Positions 1 through 6,155 of a DNA stretch of 7,842 bases are shown one piece after another. The notes under the pieces were generated by a model that was not told where the DNA came from, searched no databases, and saw only the letters and a program-made list of their open reading frames with translations. A program made the position numbers and the translations under genes. The first letter of the stretch is position 1; every line of letters begins with the position of its first letter. Source of the stretch: an uncultured Ruminococcus sp. (lineage in GTDB: Bacteria; Bacillota; Clostridia; Oscillospirales; Ruminococcaceae); the NCBI RefSeq assembly GCF_946187255.1, contig NZ_CAMHRZ010000159.1, positions 1 through 7,842 of the forward strand. Reading direction: 5' to 3'.

Positions 1-1470
1 GTAAACGTTATGACAGGTATCTACACCGGTCGTTCACCTAAGGATAAGTTCATCGTTATGGACGAGAACTCCAAGGACACTGTTTGGTGGACTACCGATG
101 AGTACAAGAACGACAACCACGTTGCTTCTCAGGAGACTTGGGAGGCTGTTAAGAAGATCGCTGTTGAAGAGCTCTGCAACAAGAAGCTGTTCGTAGTTGA
201 TGCTTTCTGCGGCGCTAACAAGGACACCAGAATGGCTGTTCGTTTCATCGTTGAGGTTGCTTGGCAGGCTCACTTTATCGAGAATATGTTCATCAAGCCC
301 ACTGCTGAGGAGCTGGAGAACTTCGAGCCTGATTTCGTTGTATATAACGCTTCCAAGGCTAAGGTCGAGAACTACAAGGAGCTGGGTCTGAATTCCGAGA
401 CAGCTGTTGTATTCAACATCACAAGCCGTGAGCAGGTCATCATCAACACATGGTACGGCGGTGAGATGAAGAAGGGTATGTTCTCTATGATGAACTACTA
501 TCTGCCTCTCAAGGGCATCGCTTCCATGCACTGCTCCGCTAACTGCGATATGGACGGCAAGCACACCGCTATATTCTTCGGTCTGTCCGGTACAGGTAAG
601 ACCACTCTGTCCACCGATCCCAAGAGAAGACTTATCGGTGACGATGAGCACGGCTGGGACGACAACGGCGTATTCAACTTTGAGGGCGGCTGCTATGCAA
701 AGGTTATCGGTCTTGATAAGGAATCCGAGCCTGACATCTACAACGCTATCAAGAGAGATGCTCTGCTGGAGAACGTAACTGTTGATGCTAACGGCAAGAT
801 CGACTTCGACGACAAGTCCGTTACCGAGAATACTCGTGTATCCTATCCTATCGATCACATCAACAACATCGCTTCTGAGGTAAACGGCGTTTCCGCAGGT
901 CCTGCTGCTGACAACGTAATATTCCTCTCCGCTGATGCTTTCGGCGTACTGCCTCCTGTATCTATCCTGACTGCTGAGCAGACCAAGTACTACTTCCTGT
1001 CCGGATTTACTGCAAAGCTGGCTGGTACCGAGCGCGGCATCACCGAGCCTACTCCTACATTCTCCGCTTGCTTCGGTCAGGCTTTCCTGGAGCTGCATCC
1101 TACAAAGTATGCAGAAGAGCTGGTTAAGAGAATGGAAAAGAGCGGTGCTAAGGCATACCTGGTAAATACCGGCTGGAACGGCACAGGCAAGAGAATCTCC
1201 ATCAAGGATACTCGTGGTATCATCGACGCTATCCTGAACGGCGATGTTCTCAAGGCTCCTACCAAGAAGATCCCCTTCTTTGATTTTGAAGTTCCTACCG
1301 AGCTGCCCGGCGTTGATCCTGCAATCCTTGATCCTAGAGATACATACGCTAACGCTTCCGAGTGGGAAGAGAAGGCTAAGGATCTTGCTGCAAGATTCAT
1401 CAAGAACTTCTCCAAGTATGAGGGCAACGAGGCTGGTAAGGCACTGGTTGCTGCTGGTCCTAAGCTCTAA
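1..1470 (+). CDS. pckA: Phosphoenolpyruvate carboxykinase (ATP), 5' end cut by window
   Basis: Cytosolic enzyme that interconverts oxaloacetate + ATP and PEP + CO2 + ADP. In a fermentative anaerobe it may run mainly in the carboxylating, ATP-yielding direction (inference). The frame is open from base 1 (489 codons); against the 540-residue E. coli enzyme, from memory, about 50 N-terminal residues are missing. Numbering from base 1: TGRSPKDKF with substrate Arg11, GGEMKKGMF (Lys157/158) and SMHCSAN (His177) as metal and substrate ligands, the P-loop GLSGTGKT at 194-201, IGDDEHGWDD (Asp214/215), GTERGITEP (Arg345), and NTGWNGTG at 389-396. The C-terminus AAGPKL is the same as in E. coli as I recall it. 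All catalytic motifs are intact. Codon use is strongly biased (isoleucine almost always ATC, lysine almost always AAG), as in highly expressed genes. The ATG at base 10 is internal, not the start. A terminator follows directly. Confidence 0.97.
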   Translation, partial: VNVMTGIYTGRSPKDKFIVMDENSKDTVWWTTDEYKNDNHVASQETWEAVKKIAVEELCNKKLFVVDAFCGANKDTRMAVRFIVEVAWQAHFIENMFIKPTAEELENFEPDFVVYNASKAKVENYKELGLNSETAVVFNITSREQVIINTWYGGEMKKGMFSMMNYYLPLKGIASMHCSANCDMDGKHTAIFFGLSGTGKTTLSTDPKRRLIGDDEHGWDDNGVFNFEGGCYAKVIGLDKESEPDIYNAIKRDALLENVTVDANGKIDFDDKSVTENTRVSYPIDHINNIASEVNGVSAGPAADNVIFLSADAFGVLPPVSILTAEQTKYYFLSGFTAKLAGTERGITEPTPTFSACFGQAFLELHPTKYAEELVKRMEKSGAKAYLVNTGWNGTGKRISIKDTRGIIDAILNGDVLKAPTKKIPFFDFEVPTELPGVDPAILDPRDTYANASEWEEKAKDLAARFIKNFSKYEGNEAGKALVAAGPKL

Positions 1471-1491
1471 TATAATATTAGACTATGATTT

Positions 1492-1521
1492 AAAGCTCCG
1501 CATCCCCTGCGGAGCTTTTTT
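1492..1521 (+). terminator. Rho-independent terminator of pckA
   Basis: A 10-bp perfect stem (AAAGCTCCGC at 1492-1501 with GCGGAGCTTT at 1509-1518) encloses a 7-base loop and runs into six T residues (1516-1521). It starts 21 bases after the pckA stop. It should separate pckA transcription from the immunity gene downstream, unless there is readthrough. Confidence 0.93.
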
Positions 1522-1547
1522 GATACAAAGATAATCGGAGTCAGAAA

Positions 1548-1970
1548 ATGGTAGAATTACACGGTTGGTTAACTATACAGGAATGTTACGGTGACGAGGA
1601 CAAACTCACCCAAACGGAGATAGATGCGATAAAAAGCGAGATATCCCTGATACTGTCAAAGCAGGTAACGGGCATAACAAAAAGGCACGCTAATGGCGGT
1701 ACTTATCTGGATGCGCTCTACTGCGCAAATCACAGGACAGATGAGGTCGATGATATCATCGAGGTATTCAGCGATGTGGCAAAAGCTGCTGACGGCAGTT
1801 ACGGGGTGATCTATCTTCGGGATGATGAAAACGCGGTGTATTATAACGAGTTTCAGATATTTGTATTCAAACAAGGTAAATGCACTAAATTCAAAGACGA
1901 TAAACTTTCGCCGTGTATACCTGAGATAGAGGCTGATACGGGTTTGACGATTTCAAAAGATAGTTATTAA
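1548..1970 (+). CDS. Imm7-family immunity protein (polymorphic toxin immunity)
   Basis: A 140-residue soluble protein with no signal peptide or membrane segment. From memory it matches the Imm7 family, predicted immunity proteins of polymorphic toxin systems that would bind and neutralise a cognate toxin in the cytosol. Recognisable pieces are the N-terminal HGWLTI (residues 5-10), the central SYGVIYLRDDE, NEFQIFVF, and the C-terminal LSPCIPEIEAD. The length fits a full-length family member. GGAG at 1537-1540 lies 7 bases before the ATG. No toxin gene is present in the window, so it appears orphan here. The ArsC/Spx-like gene starts 17 bases downstream and probably shares the transcript. I could not identify a clear promoter in the 77 bases after pckA. 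Isoleucine codons are mostly ATA (9 of 13), against almost all ATC in pckA, which suits low expression or acquisition by transfer. The toxin target is unknown. Confidence 0.8.
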   Translation: MVELHGWLTIQECYGDEDKLTQTEIDAIKSEISLILSKQVTGITKRHANGGTYLDALYCANHRTDEVDDIIEVFSDVAKAADGSYGVIYLRDDENAVYYNEFQIFVFKQGKCTKFKDDKLSPCIPEIEADTGLTISKDSY

Positions 1971-1987
1971 ACGAAAGGAATGATAGT

Positions 1988-2335
1988 ATGCTGTTCATTT
2001 GCTACCCCAGATGCACCACCTGCAAAAAGGCTCAGAAATGGCTGGATGACAACGGTTTGCAGTACGAGCTGCGCGACATAAAGGAAAACAACCCAAGCTA
2101 TGACGAGCTGAAAGAGTGGTTCGCGAAAAGCGGACTGCCGCTGAAGCGTTTCTTCAATACCAGCGGGCAGTTATACAAAAATATGGAACTGAAAGACAAG
2201 CTGCCTGCCATGTCGGAGGAGGAACAGCTTAAACTGCTGGCAACGGACGGTATGCTGGTAAAGAGACCGATACTTGTAAACGGTGACACCGTTCTGGTGG
2301 GCTTTAAGGAAGCCGAGTGGGAGAGGCTGAAATAG
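1988..2335 (+). CDS. ArsC/Spx-like thioredoxin-fold protein (YusI-like arsenate reductase family)
   Basis: A 115-residue cytosolic protein of the ArsC/Spx/MgsR superfamily. Cys9-Thr-Thr-Cys12 forms a CxxC redox pair near the N-terminus (YPRCTTCKKAQKWL), with another Cys at 5. Other family hallmarks are ELRDIKENNPSYDELKEW, the FNTSGQLYK segment (56-64), the conserved Arg93-Pro94 (VKRPIL), and the C-terminal VGFKEAEW. From memory the closest named relative is Bacillus subtilis YusI. It is shorter than true Spx regulators (about 131 residues), so a transcription role through RNA polymerase is less likely, and arsenate reduction is not established for this subgroup. The start is supported by AAAGGAA at 1974-1980, 8 bases before the ATG. 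It lies 17 bases after the Imm7 gene, likely cotranscribed, and is closed by the hairpin at 2373-2404. Family assignment is secure; the substrate is unknown. Confidence 0.88.
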   Translation: MLFICYPRCTTCKKAQKWLDDNGLQYELRDIKENNPSYDELKEWFAKSGLPLKRFFNTSGQLYKNMELKDKLPAMSEEEQLKLLATDGMLVKRPILVNGDTVLVGFKEAEWERLK

Positions 2336-2372
2336 TGCGGCTCCCCATAGATCATACAAGGACATAACACAA

Positions 2373-2404
2373 AAACGCACCCTTGATTGTACAAGAGTGC
2401 GTTT
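2373..2404. terminator. Bidirectional terminator between convergent genes
   Basis: AAACGCAC (2373-2380) pairs with GTGCGTTT (2397-2404), and an inner CTTG/CAAG helix (2382-2385 with 2392-2395) extends the stem past one mismatch. The + strand continues into TTTAATTTT. On the - strand the stem ends in TTTTT. It sits between the ArsC/Spx-like gene (+, stop 2335) and the M15 peptidase gene (-, stop 2409), so it probably ends both transcripts. Confidence 0.8.
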
Positions 2405-2408
2405 AATT

Positions 2409-3053
2409 TTAATCGGAAACCAGTTTCTTTATTTTATCAACTGCGGATTTAACGATATTCTCCTTAGGCTTGTAAAAGTGCTGATAGTCCTTGGAGTTAG
2501 TCCAGTCACCGCCCCAAAGCCAGCCTTTGCTTGCAAAGACCTTATAGGCAAGATCGTGATGATTGATCTTATGGTGAAAGTCCGCCGAACGGTCGGCATA
2601 CTTTTCGGCATTGGCGGGACTTATCTTACTGCCAACTATATAAGGATTATAATAGGGGTTTATATCTATCGCTCTGCCCAAAGCGTGAAGAGACAGATCA
2701 TTTGTATCAGCCACATTCCTGAAATTGAAGGCTGACGAATTATTATCTGCCATAGACCGCTCATCATCGCCGTCATATTCATCGCACAACCTGATCTTTT
2801 CGATCTCGTACTCAGCTTCAAACAGCATCTCAAAGATCTCCAGCACCTCTTTAGCCAGCGACTTATGCACGATCAGCTCACCGTCAGCGATACTGTGATT
2901 GAAATTCAGGTATCTTACCTGCAAATATGACAGGTCATCCAGGTGTATTTCACTGTTCTCCCTGTAAGTTCTGCCTATCATACGTTCCCTGACAGCGACG
3001 GGTATAGGTGAGGCAGAAAAGCCTTCACGAAGCACGATCACTTCATTTTTCAT
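2409..3053 (-). CDS. M15-family metallopeptidase (D-alanyl-D-alanine carboxypeptidase / endolysin-like)
   Basis: A 214-residue zinc peptidase expected to cut peptides of peptidoglycan. The M15 signature is SLHALGRAID, with zinc ligands His123 and Asp130. The second motif is WGGDWTNSKDYQHF, with Asp189 in DxxH as likely catalytic base and His192 as the third ligand. The preceding SMADNNSSAFNFR block (100-112) is also typical of the M15 VanY/endolysin-like subgroup. The start is fixed by GGAGGTA (3067 to 3061), 9 bases upstream; another ATG overlapping the binding site is out of frame and stops after five codons. No N-terminal hydrophobic segment is visible (MKNEVIVLREGFSAS...), so export by Sec is not evident. 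Family members act as D,D-carboxypeptidases or L-Ala-D-Glu endopeptidases, and I cannot tell which. No holin or phage genes are adjacent. It has its own promoter and is separated from the dehydratase gene by a terminator. Confidence 0.88.
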   Translation of the reverse strand: MKNEVIVLREGFSASPIPVAVRERMIGRTYRENSEIHLDDLSYLQVRYLNFNHSIADGELIVHKSLAKEVLEIFEMLFEAEYEIEKIRLCDEYDGDDERSMADNNSSAFNFRNVADTNDLSLHALGRAIDINPYYNPYIVGSKISPANAEKYADRSADFHHKINHHDLAYKVFASKGWLWGGDWTNSKDYQHFYKPKENIVKSAVDKIKKLVSD

Positions 3054-3110
3054 ATCTCATTACCTCCAAAAAGCGGCGCCGAAAACGTTATCAGTTCATC
3101 AGCATAGGAT

Positions 3111-3139
3111 ATTTTATCAGATATCTCCCCTTTTGTCAA
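3111..3139 (-). promoter_or_regulatory. Sigma-A-type promoter of the M15 peptidase gene
   Basis: On the - strand, TTGACA (3139-3134) and TAAAAT (3116-3111) are separated by 17 bases: a perfect -35, 5 of 6 in the -10, and an ideal spacer. Transcription would begin near 3104, giving a leader of about 50 bases. The leader contains an 8-base CGGCGCCG palindrome (3074-3081) just before the ribosome binding site. Confidence 0.82.
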
Positions 3140-3217
3140 GTGATTTCACCCATTATTAAAAAAATACAAAAGGTGATATTATCATAAACAAAGTTTTGCA
3201 TAAAGCGCCTAAATGCT

Positions 3218-3257
3218 AAAAACAGCATGACAAAATGGCTCTTCCGTCATGCTGTTT
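3218..3257 (-). terminator. Terminator of the sugar dehydratase gene
   Basis: A 12-bp perfect stem (AAACAGCATGAC at 3220-3231 with GTCATGCTGTTT at 3246-3257) has a 14-base loop. Read on the - strand it ends in a run of five T. It lies 23 bases past the stop codon of the dehydratase gene. The rest of the 227-base gap (3054-3280) holds the M15 promoter and leader and an AT-rich stretch at about 3140-3215 with no gene that I can see. Confidence 0.88.
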
Positions 3258-3280
3258 GGTATTATTTTTTATCGATAGGT

Positions 3281-5308
3281 TCAGACATTTACTGTCGGTT
3301 TCTTGGGAACAGAGGTGGGATGGAACGTAGTTACGACCTCCTGTACCTTCTCGTAAACGCCGTATTCATCCTCGCTGTACGCTACATCAAGAAGCTCCTT
3401 GATATCGGTAATGAATTTCTCATACTCAAAGGGTATGGGCTGACCGATGTGTATCTTCTGGTTCTTGGTACGCATCAGACCTTCCTCAGCCATCAGCTTT
3501 TCCTCATAAAGCTTCTCGCCGGGACGAAGACCTGTGTATACGATCTTGATATCCACATCCGGCTTGTGACCCGACAGCTTTATAAGGTTGCGGGCAAGGG
3601 TATCGATCTTGATGGGCTCGCCCATATCAAGTACATATATCTCCGAACCGTTGCCGAGTATACTTGCCTGCAGTACCAGCGATACTGCTTCGGGTATGCT
3701 CATAAAGTAACGGTTGATGTTCTTGTCAACGACGGTAACGGGACCGCCCTCAGCTATCTGCTTCTTGAACAGCGGTATTACAGAACCGTTGCTTCCCAGA
3801 ACGTTGCCGAAACGAACTGCGCAGAACTGTGTATGAGGAGTGAAGTTTTCAAGCGCGGGATCGGGCTTGAGGTCTTCACCTGTCATGTGAGCGTGAAGTC
3901 TCGGCAGTTCATCACATCTGCCATTCTTTACCATATAGTCGAAAGTCTGGATTATCATCTCACACAGACGCTTGCTGGCACCCATTATATTTGTGGGGTT
4001 TACCGCCTTATCGGTGGAGATCAGCACAAAGCGCTGACAGCCGCTCCTCATGGCTGCATAAGCCGTCTTATAGGTACCTACCGCATTGTTCTTGATAGCC
4101 TCGCAGGGGCTGTCTTCCATCAGCGGAACGTGCTTGTGGGCTGCCGCATGGTATACTATATCAACATGGTACTTTTCAAATACTTCATTTATACGCCTGT
4201 TATCGCGCACAGAGCCTATCAGCACCACCAGATTGAGGTCGGGCATATTCCTGCGCAGCTCCATCTGTATCTCATAGGCGTTATTCTCGTATACATCGAA
4301 TATTATCAGCTGCTTGGGGTTATGCTTTGCCACCTGCCTGCACAGCTCGCTGCCGATTGAACCACCGCCGCCGGTGACAAGTACCACCTTGCCCTGCAAA
4401 TTCTCATACACTTCGGACATATCCATCTCGATAGGTTCTCTGCCCAGCAGATCCTCGATAGCTACATCCTTCATCTTTGCAACGGAAACATCTCCTGTAA
4501 TGAACTGGAAGATACCCGGCAGGTTTTTCAGTTCACAGCCTGTTTCCTTACATATATTCAGCACATCTCGCCTGTCCTCAGCAGAGGCACTGGGGATGGC
4601 AACATAGATAGCGTTGACATTGTACTTCTGCACCGACATGAGTATATCATCACGTCCGCCGACTATCTGCACACCGTCGATATATCTGTCCCACTTGTTG
4701 GGGTTATCATCGATTATGCATACGACCTTTTCTTTGAGTTCCTTTGACTGCTCGATATCTCTCATTATCATCTGACCTGCGTTGCCCGCGCCGATCAGCA
4801 TTACGCGCTTGCATCTCCTGTCGCCGTCCTTGCTGCGGGTTCCCGCAGAACGGTCGCGTTCAAGGAGGATGAACCTGTAACAGAAACGAATTCCTATCAC
4901 AAAACAGAACTGGAGCATAGGTCCTACCAGATAATAAGAGAACGGCATACGTCTGAATACCAGTGAGATAAGCAGTGTATGTGCCGCTGCAAGTTCCAGT
5001 GTAGCAAGACTGACTCGTTTGAGCTCGGAATAGCTGGCAAATCTCCATATACTCTTATACAGCCTGTTATACCAGTGACAGCCTACTATCAGTAAAGCGT
5101 ATATCGGCATAAAGAACATATATGCATCCAGAAACGATTTCGGTATCTTGGTAAAGCTGAGATCGTACCTCAGCCACAACCCCAGAAAATAGCTGCACGC
5201 GCTGACGATGATATCATAAGCCATCAGGTAAAATGACACGATCTGCCAGTGTTCTATCTTCTTTTTTGCCCTTCGGCGCACTTTATTTATCTTGGACTCT
5301 TCATCCAT
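3281..5308 (-). CDS. Membrane-anchored UDP-sugar 4,6-dehydratase (EpsC/CapD/PglF/WbpM type)
   Basis: A 675-residue inner-membrane protein expected to convert UDP-GlcNAc to the UDP-4-keto-6-deoxy sugar, first step to bacillosamine- or QuiNAc-type sugars for surface glycans. Four hydrophobic helices lie at about 21-48, 60-79, 99-118 and 124-149. A first Rossmann domain (about 167-290, IGAGNAG) is of the CoA-binding_3 type. The catalytic extended-SDR domain (about 307-595) has TGGGGSIGSE for NAD(P), STDK (Thr432, Asp433, Lys434), and MGASK (Met442 and Lys446 in place of YxxxK), as in PglF/WbpM. VRFGNVLGSNGS and GLRPGEKLYEE are intact. Residues about 459-494 form an insertion of roughly 30 residues. 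I chose the start at 5308 because GGGGGAGGG lies 7 bases upstream; an in-frame ATG at 5326 overlaps that site. Its own promoter and terminator make it a single-gene unit. No glycosyltransferases are adjacent. The exact substrate is inferred. Confidence 0.93.
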   Translation of the reverse strand: MDEESKINKVRRRAKKKIEHWQIVSFYLMAYDIIVSACSYFLGLWLRYDLSFTKIPKSFLDAYMFFMPIYALLIVGCHWYNRLYKSIWRFASYSELKRVSLATLELAAAHTLLISLVFRRMPFSYYLVGPMLQFCFVIGIRFCYRFILLERDRSAGTRSKDGDRRCKRVMLIGAGNAGQMIMRDIEQSKELKEKVVCIIDDNPNKWDRYIDGVQIVGGRDDILMSVQKYNVNAIYVAIPSASAEDRRDVLNICKETGCELKNLPGIFQFITGDVSVAKMKDVAIEDLLGREPIEMDMSEVYENLQGKVVLVTGGGGSIGSELCRQVAKHNPKQLIIFDVYENNAYEIQMELRRNMPDLNLVVLIGSVRDNRRINEVFEKYHVDIVYHAAAHKHVPLMEDSPCEAIKNNAVGTYKTAYAAMRSGCQRFVLISTDKAVNPTNIMGASKRLCEMIIQTFDYMVKNGRCDELPRLHAHMTGEDLKPDPALENFTPHTQFCAVRFGNVLGSNGSVIPLFKKQIAEGGPVTVVDKNINRYFMSIPEAVSLVLQASILGNGSEIYVLDMGEPIKIDTLARNLIKLSGHKPDVDIKIVYTGLRPGEKLYEEKLMAEEGLMRTKNQKIHIGQPIPFEYEKFITDIKELLDVAYSEDEYGVYEKVQEVVTTFHPTSVPKKPTVNV

Positions 5309-5315
5309 GAATAAG

Positions 5316-5324
5316 CCCTCCCCC
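5316..5324 (-). promoter_or_regulatory. Ribosome binding site that fixes the dehydratase start
   Basis: GGGGGAGGG on the - strand lies 7 bases before the ATG at 5308. The alternative in-frame ATG at 5326 has the G-rich site inside its own first codons and no good site upstream, so the shorter 675-residue form is preferred. Confidence 0.8.
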
Positions 5325-5344
5325 ATGTATTATCAATCCTATTT

Positions 5345-5374
5345 ATTATAACATGATTAGACATCAAATGTCAA
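5345..5374 (-). promoter_or_regulatory. Sigma-A-type promoter of the dehydratase gene, with overlapping palindrome
   Basis: On the - strand, a perfect TTGACA (5374-5369) and a perfect TATAAT (5350-5345) are spaced by 18 bases. Transcription should begin near 5338, leaving a leader of about 30 bases. A second TTGACA sits 11 bases farther upstream (5385-5380). The palindrome GACATCAAATGTC (5360-5372) covers part of the -35 and spacer and could be an operator (inference). Confidence 0.85.
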
Positions 5375-5430
5375 GTATTTGTCAATAGAATAAACGATTT
5401 GTTAATATGACAATATTAGTAAATTCACAT

Positions 5431-5463
5431 AAAAAGACGCCGACATAAGCTCATGTCAGCGTC
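5431..5463 (-). terminator. Terminator of thrH
   Basis: On the - strand an 11-bp stem (5463-5453 pairing with 5446-5436, one T-G pair) with a 6-base loop is followed by five T (5435-5431). It begins about 20 bases after the thrH stop and separates thrH from the dehydratase promoter. Confidence 0.9.
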
Positions 5464-5482
5464 CTTGCGATGTCAAATATTA

Positions 5483-6088
5483 TTACTTTGCGATCTCAGC
5501 CTTGATAGCCGCCAGCAGCTCATCATAGGTCTCAAATGCGGGAAGCTGGGGATAATCAGCCTTGATCTTATCGGTGCTTCTGAACAGGTAGCCTGCACGG
5601 CTGTTAAGTATCATACCCAGATCGTTGAAGCTGTCGCCGCTGGCGATAGTCTCAAAACCGCAGGACTGCAGTGCCTTTACAGTGGTCAGCTTGGATTTCT
5701 CACAGCGCATCTTATATCCTGTGATCTCGCCGTTCTCAGCTACTACCAGCTCATTGCAGAAGATAGTGGGCATACCCAGCTTCTTCATAAGGGGCTTTGC
5801 GAACTGGGTGAAGGTATCACTCAGGATAAGTACCTGACAGCAGTCTCTCAGTTCATCCAGGAACTCCTTTGCACCGGGCATAGGATCGATCTTTGCGATG
5901 GTATCCTGTATCTCTTTCAGTCCCAGACCATGCTCTTTAAGGATAGCAAGGCGGTACTGCATCAGTTTATCATAATCGGGTTCATCTCTTGTAGTCTTCT
6001 TCAGTTCGGGGATACCGCTTGCTTCCGCAAAAGCGATCCATATCTCGGGAACCAGAACTCCTTCAAGATCAAGACAAGTAACTATCAT
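5483..6088 (-). CDS. thrH: ThrH: bifunctional phosphoserine phosphatase / homoserine phosphotransferase
   Basis: A 201-residue cytosolic HAD-superfamily enzyme. In Pseudomonas aeruginosa ThrH dephosphorylates phosphoserine and can pass the phosphate to homoserine, linking serine and threonine synthesis. HAD motif I is DLEGV (Asp7 nucleophile, with Glu9 where most phosphatases have Asp), the ThrH signature with VLVPEIWIAFAE after it. Motif II is LSDTF (Ser90), motif III lysine is near 131-133, and motif IV is GDSFND (Asp152, Asp156). TTRDEPDYDKLMQYRL and the C-terminal YPQLPAFETYDEL also fit the family. Length matches ThrH (about 205). The start at 6088 was chosen over an in-frame ATG at 6103 because GGAGGA lies 7 bases upstream of 6088 and the family begins just before CLDLEG. 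It is transcribed alone from its own promoter and divergently from prs. No serine or threonine pathway gene is adjacent, so the in vivo substrate remains inferred. Confidence 0.93.
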   Translation of the reverse strand: MIVTCLDLEGVLVPEIWIAFAEASGIPELKKTTRDEPDYDKLMQYRLAILKEHGLGLKEIQDTIAKIDPMPGAKEFLDELRDCCQVLILSDTFTQFAKPLMKKLGMPTIFCNELVVAENGEITGYKMRCEKSKLTTVKALQSCGFETIASGDSFNDLGMILNSRAGYLFRSTDKIKADYPQLPAFETYDELLAAIKAEIAK

Positions 6089-6095
6089 TTCTAAG

Positions 6096-6101
6096 TCCTC
6101 C
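6096..6101 (-). promoter_or_regulatory. Ribosome binding site that fixes the thrH start
   Basis: GGAGGA on the - strand lies 7 bases before the ATG at 6088. The upstream in-frame ATG at 6103 overlaps this site and would add five residues absent from the ThrH N-terminus as I recall it. Confidence 0.8.
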
Positions 6102-6142
6102 ATACATCATATTTTTTCTGTATAGTATTATACATCATATTT
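6102..6142. repeat. 13-base direct repeat around the thrH promoter
   Basis: ATACATCATATTT occurs exactly at 6102-6114 and 6130-6142, 28 bases apart. The second copy overlaps the thrH -10 element. The first overlaps the leader and touches the ribosome binding site. Between them lies the near-palindrome TATAGTATTATA (6121-6132). The AT-rich composition raises the chance of coincidence, but position suggests a possible operator pair. Confidence 0.55.
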
Positions 6143-6155
6143 ATGAAAATGTAAA
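6127..6155 (-). promoter_or_regulatory. Sigma-A-type promoter of thrH
   Basis: On the - strand, TTTACA (6155-6150) and a perfect TATAAT (6132-6127) are 17 bases apart. Transcription would begin near 6120, leaving a leader of about 32 bases, too short for a riboswitch or T-box. A 13-base direct repeat overlaps the -10 and recurs in the leader. Confidence 0.82.

Noticed and set aside
34..1098. Long - strand open frame opposite pckA
   Set aside because: It lies antisense within a strongly codon-biased, fully recognisable pckA. It has no ribosome binding site that I can see and no family resemblance.
1471..1547. Promoter for the Imm7 gene from TATAAT at 1471 or GATAAT at 1530
   Set aside because: Neither has an acceptable -35 at 16-18 bases, and the first lies before the pckA terminator.
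3140..3180. TCACC / GGTGA inverted repeat upstream of the M15 promoter
   Set aside because: The arms are only five bases with a long AT-rich gap, which is expected by chance at this composition.
3227..4360. A 377-codon + strand frame opposite the dehydratase C-terminal half
   Set aside because: It starts inside the terminator stem, covers conserved dehydratase motifs on the other strand, and its product resembles no family.
5309..5326. Longer dehydratase start at 5326
   Set aside because: The G-rich binding site would lie inside its coding sequence. The ATG at 5308 has correct 7-base spacing.
5453..6094. A 213-codon + strand frame opposite thrH
   Set aside because: It mirrors thrH almost exactly, begins in the thrH terminator, and has no recognisable domain.
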